Of a stretch of 61,766 nucleotides of DNA, positions 46,544-55,970 are shown piece after piece. The notes below the pieces were generated by a model, which was not told the DNA's origin, ran no database searches, and saw only the letters and a program-made list of their open reading frames with translations. The stretch's first letter is position 1, and the number at the start of each line of letters is the position of its first letter. The position numbers were made by a program, and so were the translations under genes. The stretch comes from Elusimicrobia bacterium CG1_02_37_114 (GTDB taxonomy: Bacteria > Elusimicrobiota > Endomicrobiia > CG1-02-37-114): contig MNXB01000005.1 of the NCBI GenBank assembly GCA_001871125.1, positions 1 to 61,766 on the forward strand, in the 5' to 3' direction.

Positions 46544-47599
46544 TTAAACATCAATTACCCTATTTTTCTCCCACTTTGCATTTCTACCAATACCAGAGGA
46601 CTTTATTTTGTTTTCATCTCTTAGCTGGCGCAATATTTTTCTAATCATATCACGAGTAACATTCGGACAGTTTTTTTCAAGGTCTGAAATTGAGAAAGGT
46701 TTTATAAATCTATCTATTGCGGATTTAACTTGTTCTGTTTTGGAGCCTTTGCCTTTAAATGAACCAACTCGTGATTCAAATTCTTTATAAGCGGCAATGA
46801 GCACACCGTAAAAGTAATTAAACCATGGAAAAATATCATGTTGTGATTGGTGCCATTCTTTTGAAGAAGATTCAAGGGCATCGTAATAACTTGATTTAGA
46901 TTGTTCAATAATCCTTTCAATACTTATGTATTTTCCGACCTTATAGCCTTTTTGGTATAAGAGTAACAGAGTCAATAATCTTGATATTCTGCCATTTCCG
47001 TCTTTGAAAGGATGAATACACAGAAAATCAAATACGAAAAGCGGTATTAGTACAAGAGGGTCATTGTATTCATTTTCTGAATAGTCCTTATATAAAGAAA
47101 TAAGTTTGTTCATGTATTCTGGTGTTTCAAAAGCAGCTACTGGTTTAAATTTTAAGACCCTAGTACCATCGGGATACTTGTCAACAATTTCGTTGTCCCA
47201 TTTTTTCCAGGAACCTGACGGGATATCGGTGTATCTATACAGCATTGAATGAAACTGTAAAATTACATTTTCTAATACCGGAATGTCTTCGTGAGATTGA
47301 TGTATAAGATTAAGTACGTCCCTGTATCCTGCAATTTCCTGTTCCGGCCTTACTTTTGGTTTAGCATTTGCCTTGACTATAGCTTCTATCCGGTTGTGTT
47401 GAGCTATAATACCTTCTATTCTATTTGAAGATTCTGTGCTTTCAACTATTGCACTTTCAAGTAACTTCTCAAGAATATCAGGGGACTGCCTGATATAGAG
47501 TTCTTGCTTGCCCTTATATTCGCCGATAGCTCTGAGTGTTGATATTATCTCGCTTGGAAATTTTAATTGTTTAAAATAATTTTCTTCAAATGATTTCAT
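46544..47599 (-). CDS. Fic family protein (class II inhibitory motif)
   Basis: HPFKDGNGRISRLL active site; N-terminal SSNRIEG. Confidence 0.92.
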   Translation of the reverse strand: MKSFEENYFKQLKFPSEIISTLRAIGEYKGKQELYIRQSPDILEKLLESAIVESTESSNRIEGIIAQHNRIEAIVKANAKPKVRPEQEIAGYRDVLNLIHQSHEDIPVLENVILQFHSMLYRYTDIPSGSWKKWDNEIVDKYPDGTRVLKFKPVAAFETPEYMNKLISLYKDYSENEYNDPLVLIPLFVFDFLCIHPFKDGNGRISRLLTLLLLYQKGYKVGKYISIERIIEQSKSSYYDALESSSKEWHQSQHDIFPWFNYFYGVLIAAYKEFESRVGSFKGKGSKTEQVKSAIDRFIKPFSISDLEKNCPNVTRDMIRKILRQLRDENKIKSSGIGRNAKWEKNRVIDV

Positions 47600-47608
47600 A
47601 ATTACCCC

Positions 47609-50410
47609 TTATTGTATTCTTATACTGTTGAATATCCCAACTATTTCCTTCAATTCGTTTTCATCAAACAGACGAACTGCTGCATCAGTTCCAAAAGATG
47701 TAAATGGCGGTTCAAAAAAGTCGTTATATTCAATATGTTTCTTTTTGGCAAAAACATTTTTGACTGTTCTTAAGAACCTTATTTGTTCTGCAGTTAGTGG
47801 GGTTCTGTTATTTCTTTCCACTATATACGTATTGAAAGATTCATTTATTAAATCTTCGGGTTCGGGGAATTTGTATATTCCGAGTACAAATTTTATAAAC
47901 TGGGTAAATGTGCCGTATGGTTTATTGTATATTTTCCTGAAATTGTCTTCTGTAACGTACAGTTCCGGACTGTTCAGTGTCTTTTCTAGTTCAAAAATGT
48001 CCTGCTCTGAGATTGGTTGGTTATTTTTTATTTTCTGCAGGGTCGGGTGTCTGCCTGCAAGTTCAAGAATCTTATTTTCCACTTTTTCCCTGTAAGAATG
48101 AACATAGTCTCCTTCTCCTTCAGGTCCGAAAGCAATCCATTTTCTTTCAATGACATCGTCTCCAATATCAAGTCTTACAATTTCTCTTTCCTGAATAAGT
48201 TTATATTTCATGATTTCGGTAAGATGTTCCTTAAGAAATTCACATTTATCATGGGTAAGTTGAGACCAGAATTCATCCGATAAAGCTTTCTTGATTTCAT
48301 TTCCCTTTTTTCTTACTGCATTCAGGTTCATCGGAAGGCGTTTTATGTCATCTATTATCGATTTTTCAAAGAGTTCAATATCTTCCTGATTATTTAATAA
48401 TACGGACAAAGCAAGTTTTTCGGTTTTTAGAATAAACTGTTCCTGAAAAAGGTTGAAATCAGATTTATACTTCATCAAAGGAGCTATGCTTTTCTCCAGG
48501 AATTCAAAGGATTCGTCATCAAGGTCCTGCCAGACATTGGAGGAAAGTGCTTTGTCTATGTTTTTTCTGCTTTCTTTTATAGTGATGGAATTTTCCGGCA
48601 GGGTTTTAATGTCATTGATTACTTCTTCTTTTACTCTTTTAAAGCACTCTTTATCATCGTTTGTTTTAAATATTTTTAATTTCTTTAACCTTGTTATGAA
48701 TATTTTGCATGGTATCGGGTACTGGACAGCCGGGGCTTCCCCCTCAGGTTTTTCACCAAAATACTCAAAGTTACTCCAGTGGTCTATAATCATAAATCTG
48801 TCTTTTTCCGTACACCAGGGTTTTCTTTTTGATAAATCTTTTTCAAGGGTTCGTGTTCCTCTGCCAATCATCTGCCAGAATTTAATTTTACTGAATACAG
48901 GTTTGGCAAAAACAAGGTTACATATTTCTCTGATATCTATCCCTGTGTCAAGCATATCGACGGAAATGGCAACTCTTGGAAAGTTTTCATCTTTAAATTT
49001 CTCTATCAGCTTTAGGGGTCTTTCCATTTTTGAATCTATTATATCTACCAATCTACCCTTATATTCGGGGTATAATCTATTAAATATTTCCCATAACCTT
49101 TTTGCATGATTATGCGAGAGTGCAAATATTATTGATTTAGAAGGTATAACTCCCGAATCATCTTTAATACAGACTTCCATAAACTCCCTGACCAATGATT
49201 CATTTGTACCTGCATTTGTTACATTCTTCTCTATTTCAGTACCTTCAAAATCTATATCTTCCAGCGTATAACCTTCTTCAACAAGTTTTTTCTGTATACT
49301 GGGTGGTAATTCGTTGCCTTTAATGCCCTTTATCTGGAAATTTGTTTTTGCAGAATAAGGGGGTCTGAAATCAACAAGAACTTTATTTTTAACAGCTTCA
49401 TCAAATGAGTAATTGAAAACCGGAGTATCGTTCTCACATTCAAAATATTTGAAAGTATCTCTATCAATGTAATCACTGGGTGTAGCCGTAAGCCCGACAT
49501 GGATGGAATGGAAATAACTTAAGACATCTTTCCATTTATTGTAAATAGAACGGTGACATTCATCAGAAATGATTACATCAAAAAATCCGGGTGATACTTT
49601 ATGGAAACATCCCATCATTGTCTGGATTGTAGAAACATATAATCTGCAGGATGTATCAATCTCTCCTCCCCTTATGTAGTGCCTTGATTCATTTGGTAAG
49701 TGTTGTTTAAACCCATCCCCGAAAGACTGTACGGCAAGAGCCTCTCTATCTACAAGAAAAAGCACTTTCTCTGCCCAACCTGCTTTTATAAGTACATCTA
49801 TTAATGCCATTACAGTCCTTGTTTTACCGGTACCCGTAGCCATAACTAAAAGAAATTTCCGTTTATTTTTTTTAAGACCATCAAAAATTCTTTTCAATGC
49901 CTCTATCTGGTAGTCCCTGTCAATAATTTCTGGTTTAATTTGTATAGTACAGGGGTCTTTCCTGAAAGTATTCTGATAACGTATACGTTCAAGTTCGGTT
50001 TTATTGAAGAAACCATGTACCATTACGGGGGCATATCTTTGCCTGTTCCAGTACCATATTTCATATCCATTGGTTAAAAATATCAGGGGATCAACATTGT
50101 GTATTTTCTTTATTCCGTCAGCATAGTCTTCTGCCTGCTGTTTACCTGAAACGGGGTCCCGGGAGGTTCGTTTTGCTTCAATAATAGCCAGGGGTTCAGA
50201 AGCCCTATCCAATAAAAGATAATCAGAAAAACCAGATGGATTAATCTCTGGTTGGTTCTGGGCTATGCTTGATTTTTTATAACCTGCTCCTGTAATCTCA
50301 AACTCTTCTACAACCTCGGATGAGTTACTAATATTCCAACCAGCTTTAGTTAATAAATCGTCAATAATTTTTTTTCTTGTTTGATTTTCTGTTAAATTTT
50401 CTTTAAACAT
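47609..50410 (-). CDS. hsdR: type I restriction endonuclease subunit
   Basis: EAKRTSRDP nuclease region; LLVMATGTGKTRT; ISDECHRSIYNKW; start at MFKENL chosen. Confidence 0.93.
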   Translation of the reverse strand: MFKENLTENQTRKKIIDDLLTKAGWNISNSSEVVEEFEITGAGYKKSSIAQNQPEINPSGFSDYLLLDRASEPLAIIEAKRTSRDPVSGKQQAEDYADGIKKIHNVDPLIFLTNGYEIWYWNRQRYAPVMVHGFFNKTELERIRYQNTFRKDPCTIQIKPEIIDRDYQIEALKRIFDGLKKNKRKFLLVMATGTGKTRTVMALIDVLIKAGWAEKVLFLVDREALAVQSFGDGFKQHLPNESRHYIRGGEIDTSCRLYVSTIQTMMGCFHKVSPGFFDVIISDECHRSIYNKWKDVLSYFHSIHVGLTATPSDYIDRDTFKYFECENDTPVFNYSFDEAVKNKVLVDFRPPYSAKTNFQIKGIKGNELPPSIQKKLVEEGYTLEDIDFEGTEIEKNVTNAGTNESLVREFMEVCIKDDSGVIPSKSIIFALSHNHAKRLWEIFNRLYPEYKGRLVDIIDSKMERPLKLIEKFKDENFPRVAISVDMLDTGIDIREICNLVFAKPVFSKIKFWQMIGRGTRTLEKDLSKRKPWCTEKDRFMIIDHWSNFEYFGEKPEGEAPAVQYPIPCKIFITRLKKLKIFKTNDDKECFKRVKEEVINDIKTLPENSITIKESRKNIDKALSSNVWQDLDDESFEFLEKSIAPLMKYKSDFNLFQEQFILKTEKLALSVLLNNQEDIELFEKSIIDDIKRLPMNLNAVRKKGNEIKKALSDEFWSQLTHDKCEFLKEHLTEIMKYKLIQEREIVRLDIGDDVIERKWIAFGPEGEGDYVHSYREKVENKILELAGRHPTLQKIKNNQPISEQDIFELEKTLNSPELYVTEDNFRKIYNKPYGTFTQFIKFVLGIYKFPEPEDLINESFNTYIVERNNRTPLTAEQIRFLRTVKNVFAKKKHIEYNDFFEPPFTSFGTDAAVRLFDENELKEIVGIFNSIRIQ

Positions 50411-51131
50411 AATTTTCTCGTTTACATTTATCAAAACTAAAATATTCAATTTTACCAAATATTATATGGTCAAGGAATTTAATATTCATTAGTTTTAATG
50501 CTTCCTTTAATGCTTTTGTGAAAACCTCATCTTCTTTAGTTGGAGTAGAATCCCCTGATGGATGATTGTGAATACAGATAATTCCTGAAGCATACTTTTG
50601 TAGGGCTTTTGAAATAATTTCTCTGATAATCGGATTTGTACCAGTCGGCGTTCCTTTAGAGATTTCAATAGTGTCAGTTATAGTATTTTTTGAATTTAGC
50701 AAAATTATTTCAAAGATTTCATTCTTTAAGTTACTCATCCTTGCCTTAAATAATTTAACAACGTCTTCAGTAAATTCTACTTTAGTAAGTTCTATTTTTC
50801 TTTCAGTAGCGTTGAAACGTCTTGCAATCTCTAAAGTCGCTTTTATTTTCGTGATTTTTGTTTTCCCGAGTCCCTTGAATTCTTTCCAGTCTCTGATATC
50901 AGTATGGCTCATATTTTGAAAAGTTTTGAATTTCAGAACAATTTTTCTTGCTAAATCTACAGCGCTTTCTCCCTTAGTTCCTGAACTTAACAATATCGCA
51001 AGCAGTTCAGTATCAGTTAAAGTATGCGACCCATATTTAACAAGTTTTTCACGAGGCCTATCTTCTTCGGGCCATGATTTTATTGATTTGAAATGATTTT
51101 CTATCATTATAGTTAAACGTTGCCCCTGCAA
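50403..51131 (-). CDS. radC: RadC/MPN (JAB) domain protein
   Basis: ILLSSGTKGESAVDLARKI; GIICIHNHPSGDSTPTKED. Confidence 0.93.
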   Translation of the reverse strand: MQGQRLTIMIENHFKSIKSWPEEDRPREKLVKYGSHTLTDTELLAILLSSGTKGESAVDLARKIVLKFKTFQNMSHTDIRDWKEFKGLGKTKITKIKATLEIARRFNATERKIELTKVEFTEDVVKLFKARMSNLKNEIFEIILLNSKNTITDTIEISKGTPTGTNPIIREIISKALQKYASGIICIHNHPSGDSTPTKEDEVFTKALKEALKLMNIKFLDHIIFGKIEYFSFDKCKRENYV

Positions 51132-51142
51132 TTTTGTTAATT

Positions 51143-53839
51143 TTATTGCAGGCTGGCAAGTCTATTTCTTATGCGGGTTATATTTTCCTGTGTTTCTTTG
51201 CTGTAAAGTTTTATTTTTTCCACCTGGTCTTTTGGTGCGTTTGTTATAAATTTTTCATTCTCAAGTTTGCTGTTAAGAGACCGGAGCCTGGCATTAAGTT
51301 CTTCTTCGGTCTTTTTTAATCTTGCTGTTTCTTTTTCAATGTCTATTATCCCTTCAAGTATCACATAAATTTCCATCCCGCTTAAGACAATTACTGCCGA
51401 ATGCAATGGTTTCTGGCTGTAGCGTGAAATTTTATCAACTTTAGCCATTAACCGGAGGTTCGGGAGATATTTTTCTAAGATAGAAATTTTATTTTCCTCG
51501 TTTGTTCTGACTATAATCTCAAATAATTTCTTCGGCGGGACGTTCAGTTCTGTCCGCAGAGTCCTTATGTTCTGAATTACAGCTATTATCAGTTCAACTT
51601 CTTTTATGTCTTCCGGAAAAATCTTTTTTTCGTCAAATTCAGGGAAGGGGGAAACCATTATGGATTCTGCGGAAAGCAGGTTTTTATCACCGGGCTGTGA
51701 TTTCAGTAGTTGATATATTTCTTCGGTAATGAACGGCATTATCGGATGGAGTAATTTCAGCGTCCCTACAAGCACTTCTACCAGGACTGTCTGGCAGACA
51801 ACTTTTTCAGGGCTGTCCGTGCTTAATTTAGGCTTGGTAAGTTCTATATACCAGTCACAGAATTTTGACCAGAAGAAGTCATAAATTAATCTGACTGTTT
51901 CATTGATGTTAAATCTTTCTAATGACGAATGGACATTTTTTGCCAGTAAATTGTATTCATTGAGAATCCATTTATCCATATTGGCGAGTTTTGAATTTTC
52001 AACAGGAGAATAAGAGAATCCCTCAAGGTTCATTAATATATACCTTGTCGCATTCCATATTTTGTTGCATAAATTACGGCCGATTTCACATTTTTCTTTG
52101 GAGAACAGAACGTCCTGTCCTGTTGGTGCAAGATATACAATAGTAAACCTCAATGCATCCGCACCGTATTCGTCAATTATGTCCAGGGGGTCAGGCGAAT
52201 TTCCGAGTGATTTACTCATTTTCCTGCCTTTGATATCCCTGACGATACTTGTAAAATAGACATCTCTGAAAGGCACATCGTCCATAAACTCCAGCCCTGA
52301 CATAATCATCCTTGCCACCCAGAAGAAAATTATGTCGGGCCCGGTAACGAGAGTATTGGTTGGATAGAAATATTTTAAGTCCTCGTTTTCTTTTGGCCAG
52401 CCCAAAGTAGAAAATGGCCACAGCCAGGAAGAAAACCATGTGTCAAGCACATCAGAGTCCTGAACTATATCGGTACCCGAACAATTCGGACATCTGTCCG
52501 GATGTTCCATTGATACTATGGGAGGGCATTTTGTATTTTCGCCCTCTTTCGAGGACTTCGCATTTGATGCTACGCAGTAATAAACGGGTATTCTGTGTCC
52601 CCACCACAACTGTCGGGAAATACACCAATCCCTTATATTTTCCATCCAGTGCTGATAAACCTTAACCCATCTTTCCGGATAGAATTTGATTTTTTTATCC
52701 AGCACAACTTCTAAAGCTTTCTGTGCCAACGGTTTCATTTTCACAAACCACTGGTCTGAAAGATAGGGTTCAATGACTGTATTGCAGCGGTAACAGTGTC
52801 CTACTGCATTGGTGTGTTTTTCAGTTTTTAAAAGTAATCCCTGACTTTCCAAATCGTCGAGTATCTTTTTCCTGCATTCATAACGGTCAAGTCCCCGGTA
52901 CTGTTCGGGAGCATTTTCGTTCATTTTACCGGTTTCATCCATCACGGTTATCTGCCGGAGATTATGACGCAGTCCAATCTGGAAGTCATTGGGGTCATGT
53001 GCTGGTGTCACTTTAACTATCCCTGTGCCGAATTGCGGGTCAACAAAGTTATCTGCTATAACTCTTATTTTTCTGTCTGTCAGGGGGAGCACAACTTCTT
53101 TATTTATCAAATCTTTGTATCTTTCATCCGAAGGATTGACAGCTACCGCAGTATCACCCAACATTGTTTCGGGTCTTGTCGTTGCAACGGTTACAGAATC
53201 GCTGCTGTCTGCAATGGGATATTTTACATACCAAAGGTTTCCGTCGTGGTCACGGTATTCTACCTCATCATCACTTAATGCTGTCCGGCATCTCGGACAC
53301 CAGTTGACTATATATTTCCCTTTGTAGATTAACCCTTTATTATACAGTTCAACGAATACTCTCCTGACTGCAAAAGAAAGACCTTCATCCATCGTGAACC
53401 GTTCACGTGTCCAGTCACAGGATGTCCCTAAATATTTCAATTGTTTAATTATTGTTCCGCCGTACTGTTCTTTCCATTCCCACATTTTCTTAATGAATTC
53501 TTCCCTGCCGAGTTTTTCCTTTGTCAGACCTTTTTCGGCAAGAGATTTTTCCACCACGTTCTGGGTGGCTATGCCTGCATGGTCAGTTCCCGGAATCCAG
53601 CAGGCTTCATAACCCGCCATCCTTTTCCACCGTATAAATATGTCCTGGATGGTGTTATTCAGGACATGTCCGAGGGTGAGAATGCCGGTAATGTTGGGCG
53701 GGGGGATAACTATCGTATAGGGTTTCTTATTGCGTGTGACTTTAGCATGAAAGAACCCTTTCTCTTCCCAGAATTTATACCATTTGGATTCAATAGTTTT
53801 AGGGTTATATATTTTCTGAATTTCCATGTGTTCTGTCAT
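51143..53839 (-). CDS. valS: valyl-tRNA synthetase
   Basis: PPPNITGILTLGHVLNNTIQD; KMSKSLGNSPDPLDII; C-terminal coiled coil; 898 aa. Confidence 0.98.
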   Translation of the reverse strand: MTEHMEIQKIYNPKTIESKWYKFWEEKGFFHAKVTRNKKPYTIVIPPPNITGILTLGHVLNNTIQDIFIRWKRMAGYEACWIPGTDHAGIATQNVVEKSLAEKGLTKEKLGREEFIKKMWEWKEQYGGTIIKQLKYLGTSCDWTRERFTMDEGLSFAVRRVFVELYNKGLIYKGKYIVNWCPRCRTALSDDEVEYRDHDGNLWYVKYPIADSSDSVTVATTRPETMLGDTAVAVNPSDERYKDLINKEVVLPLTDRKIRVIADNFVDPQFGTGIVKVTPAHDPNDFQIGLRHNLRQITVMDETGKMNENAPEQYRGLDRYECRKKILDDLESQGLLLKTEKHTNAVGHCYRCNTVIEPYLSDQWFVKMKPLAQKALEVVLDKKIKFYPERWVKVYQHWMENIRDWCISRQLWWGHRIPVYYCVASNAKSSKEGENTKCPPIVSMEHPDRCPNCSGTDIVQDSDVLDTWFSSWLWPFSTLGWPKENEDLKYFYPTNTLVTGPDIIFFWVARMIMSGLEFMDDVPFRDVYFTSIVRDIKGRKMSKSLGNSPDPLDIIDEYGADALRFTIVYLAPTGQDVLFSKEKCEIGRNLCNKIWNATRYILMNLEGFSYSPVENSKLANMDKWILNEYNLLAKNVHSSLERFNINETVRLIYDFFWSKFCDWYIELTKPKLSTDSPEKVVCQTVLVEVLVGTLKLLHPIMPFITEEIYQLLKSQPGDKNLLSAESIMVSPFPEFDEKKIFPEDIKEVELIIAVIQNIRTLRTELNVPPKKLFEIIVRTNEENKISILEKYLPNLRLMAKVDKISRYSQKPLHSAVIVLSGMEIYVILEGIIDIEKETARLKKTEEELNARLRSLNSKLENEKFITNAPKDQVEKIKLYSKETQENITRIRNRLASLQ

Positions 53840-53867
53840 TCTAATCCCACGTATTCTGTCATTCTGA

Positions 53868-54045
53868 GTTCACACAGCCTGTGTCGTAATCCCATTGGAA
53901 TCCCGAACTTGTTCGGGGGGGGGAGTTGCTCAAGTTTGTGTTCGGGTAGTACTATCAAGTTTTGTCATGTTTTGATTTCTTTTGTTATTTTTTAGCCCCA
54001 ACAAGTTGGGGAATCCGGTTGCGACACAGTCTGGCAACGAAGAAT
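53868..54045. repeat. ~180-bp element with imperfect ~45-bp inverted termini
   Basis: Left CTGTGTCGTAATCCCATTGGAATCCCGAACTTGTTCGGG; right (reverse complement) CTGTGTCGCAACCGGATTCCCCAACTTGTTGGGG. Confidence 0.5.
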
Positions 54046-54071
54046 CTCATTTTACAAGATTATAAATCTTT

Positions 54072-54100
54072 TTGCAAATTGAGTAAATTTGTAGTATAAT
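54072..54100 (+). promoter_or_regulatory. sigma70-like promoter TTGCAA-N17-TATAAT
   Basis: Read directly; upstream of the M-R-M cassette. Confidence 0.5.
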
Positions 54101-54124
54101 CAATTGTATAGGAATTTGCCAACA

Positions 54125-54200
54125 GTAGGTTCCTTAGGAAAAAACGCACCTTAAAAGGTGCGGCTACCAGTTAATGGTAGTCGCAGGCTTTAGCCTGCGT
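54125..54200. repeat. cluster of three GTAG-headed REP hairpins
   Basis: GTAGGTTCCTTAGGAA(+), GTAGCCGCACCTTTTAAGGTGCG(-), GTAGTCGCAGGCTTTAGCCTGCG(+). Confidence 0.65.
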
Positions 54201-54219
54201 TAATTTATAAATAGAATTA

Positions 54220-54441
54220 ATGAAAACCAGATATACAAATATAAATTTAGTTCAACAGAGGAACAAAAGGAAAGGGAATTTCATACCAAAACAGATAGAC
54301 AAATCATTCACTCTGGTTAGAAAAAGGATTGGTAAAAAGAAAGATACCTCTTTGGAAAGAGTTCAGCGAACGGAATCAGTTAATGCTATCCACTGCATCC
54401 AGAAGTGGTTGACATGTAGTGGGTTTATATATACTCTTTAA
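54220..54441 (+). CDS. small basic hypothetical ORF
   Basis: 73 aa, basic; 8 nt before the MTase ORF. Confidence 0.3.
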   Translation: MKTRYTNINLVQQRNKRKGNFIPKQIDKSFTLVRKRIGKKKDTSLERVQRTESVNAIHCIQKWLTCSGFIYTL

Positions 54442-54449
54442 GGTGAAAG

Positions 54450-55205
54450 ATGAAGACAAAAGTAATTTATAAACGAAAAAGAAATAAACAGATTTTTGTA
54501 AAAGAAGGTATAATCTCTACTCTGGCTTACCAGCCAGCTATTAATAAAATTTATAACATGGACTGCATAGAAGGAATGAAAAAAATTCCCAATAACAGCA
54601 TTGACTTGATAATTACCGACCCACCTTATGGATTAAACAAAAATGATGTTCGAAATGATACTGATTTAAGTCTTTTTTATAATGTTATGCCCGAATGCGA
54701 TAGAGTCTTAAAAAAACATAGTTTCTTTATTACATTTTTTAGCACGAAATTTTTACCACAATTATTTAAGGATAACCCATTCAATTATTTTTGGCAAATT
54801 GTTTTATATTGTCCTGAAGGAAGAGTTCGTTCTCCCATTGGATATACAAAATACATGTCTTGCTTTATTTTTAAAAAAGGAAATCCTAAAATTATTCGGT
54901 GGAATAAAGATATATTTATAGATACTCCTGGGAAAATGGTTGAGCCTGATGAAGGATATATAGATCACCCCACACCAAAACCTAAACATTTTATAAAAGA
55001 AATCTTAAAAATGTTTTCAAATGAGAACGACTTAATTTTGGATCCTTTTATAGGAAGTGGTAGCACTGCTGTAGCGTGTCTTCAACTTAATAGAAGATTT
55101 ATTGGTTTTGAAATTGAAGAGAAATATTACAAACTCGCTCTCGGAAGAATCCAAAAAGCATTAGGGTCGGTTATAAAAGAATCGGGAAATGGTAATTTAA
55201 AATAA
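54450..55205 (+). CDS. DNA methyltransferase, beta-class-like motif order
   Basis: LIITDPPYGLNKND then DPFIGSGSTAVACLQLNRRFIGFEIEEKYY. Confidence 0.92.
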   Translation: MKTKVIYKRKRNKQIFVKEGIISTLAYQPAINKIYNMDCIEGMKKIPNNSIDLIITDPPYGLNKNDVRNDTDLSLFYNVMPECDRVLKKHSFFITFFSTKFLPQLFKDNPFNYFWQIVLYCPEGRVRSPIGYTKYMSCFIFKKGNPKIIRWNKDIFIDTPGKMVEPDEGYIDHPTPKPKHFIKEILKMFSNENDLILDPFIGSGSTAVACLQLNRRFIGFEIEEKYYKLALGRIQKALGSVIKESGNGNLK

Positions 55206-55214
55206 GAAATAAAA

Positions 55215-55964
55215 ATGGATTATGCAATTAAAGAAAACAATATTTTATTAACCATACCCGCTACTAATGCCGGTAAATTCAGATTTAAAAAAAGAAAGAG
55301 CAGATTAGATTTCGGTGAAACATTTTCTACAAGAAAATGTCCTTTTGATGAGCAAACATACTTAGAATGGCAAATTAGTTACGATATTCCTATTAAAGAT
55401 ATTGAAAAAGGCAAAAAAGGGACAAAATTAACAAGCAAGCATTTTGTTGGAAGTAACGGGAAAGAAAAGTATCCCTATGAATTATCAGAAATATTTTTTA
55501 AGGCGATGGAGTTAAAATTAATTACTGAAAAAGAAGTTAAAGATTTACTTAATGAAATAAGTCGTTATAAAAGTTTTATAGATGAAAAAGATATAACCAT
55601 TGAACATCATTCAAAGATTACCATAAACGGAATAAACTTTGAAGAAACAAGTATTAAGTTGCCGACACTTTTCATGATCGAAACCTTGGACAATACGCAG
55701 ATAGAGGTGTCTATTGAAAAGCAACAATATGCCTCTGGCGTTCAGCCGATGGTTTATTTTTGCATACCCTTAAAGGCATTCAAGAATTCATCAGTGCTTT
55801 ATGGCAAATCATCCATTTCTGGCGATAAACTTGACTACGTTATTAACAAAAACAATGTTTTAAATCTTGTTTTTATGATGAAAGTGTTTGGAATGGCATC
55901 CAAAAGACACAATCACGATATTGTCAAAATACTTGAAACACTTCTTGAAATTATTAATAGGTGA
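55215..55964 (+). CDS. putative restriction endonuclease (possibly R.PabI-like)
   Basis: Between two MTases; KFRFKKRKSRLDFGETF, YLEWQISYDIPI, KRHNHDIVKIL. Confidence 0.5.
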   Translation: MDYAIKENNILLTIPATNAGKFRFKKRKSRLDFGETFSTRKCPFDEQTYLEWQISYDIPIKDIEKGKKGTKLTSKHFVGSNGKEKYPYELSEIFFKAMELKLITEKEVKDLLNEISRYKSFIDEKDITIEHHSKITINGINFEETSIKLPTLFMIETLDNTQIEVSIEKQQYASGVQPMVYFCIPLKAFKNSSVLYGKSSISGDKLDYVINKNNVLNLVFMMKVFGMASKRHNHDIVKILETLLEIINR

Positions 55965-55970
55965 TAATTA

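Noticed and set aside
54220-54441. 73-aa basic ORF as a controller protein of the M-R-M cassette
   Set aside because: No HTH pattern visible; may be non-coding leader, so kept only as a low-confidence ORF
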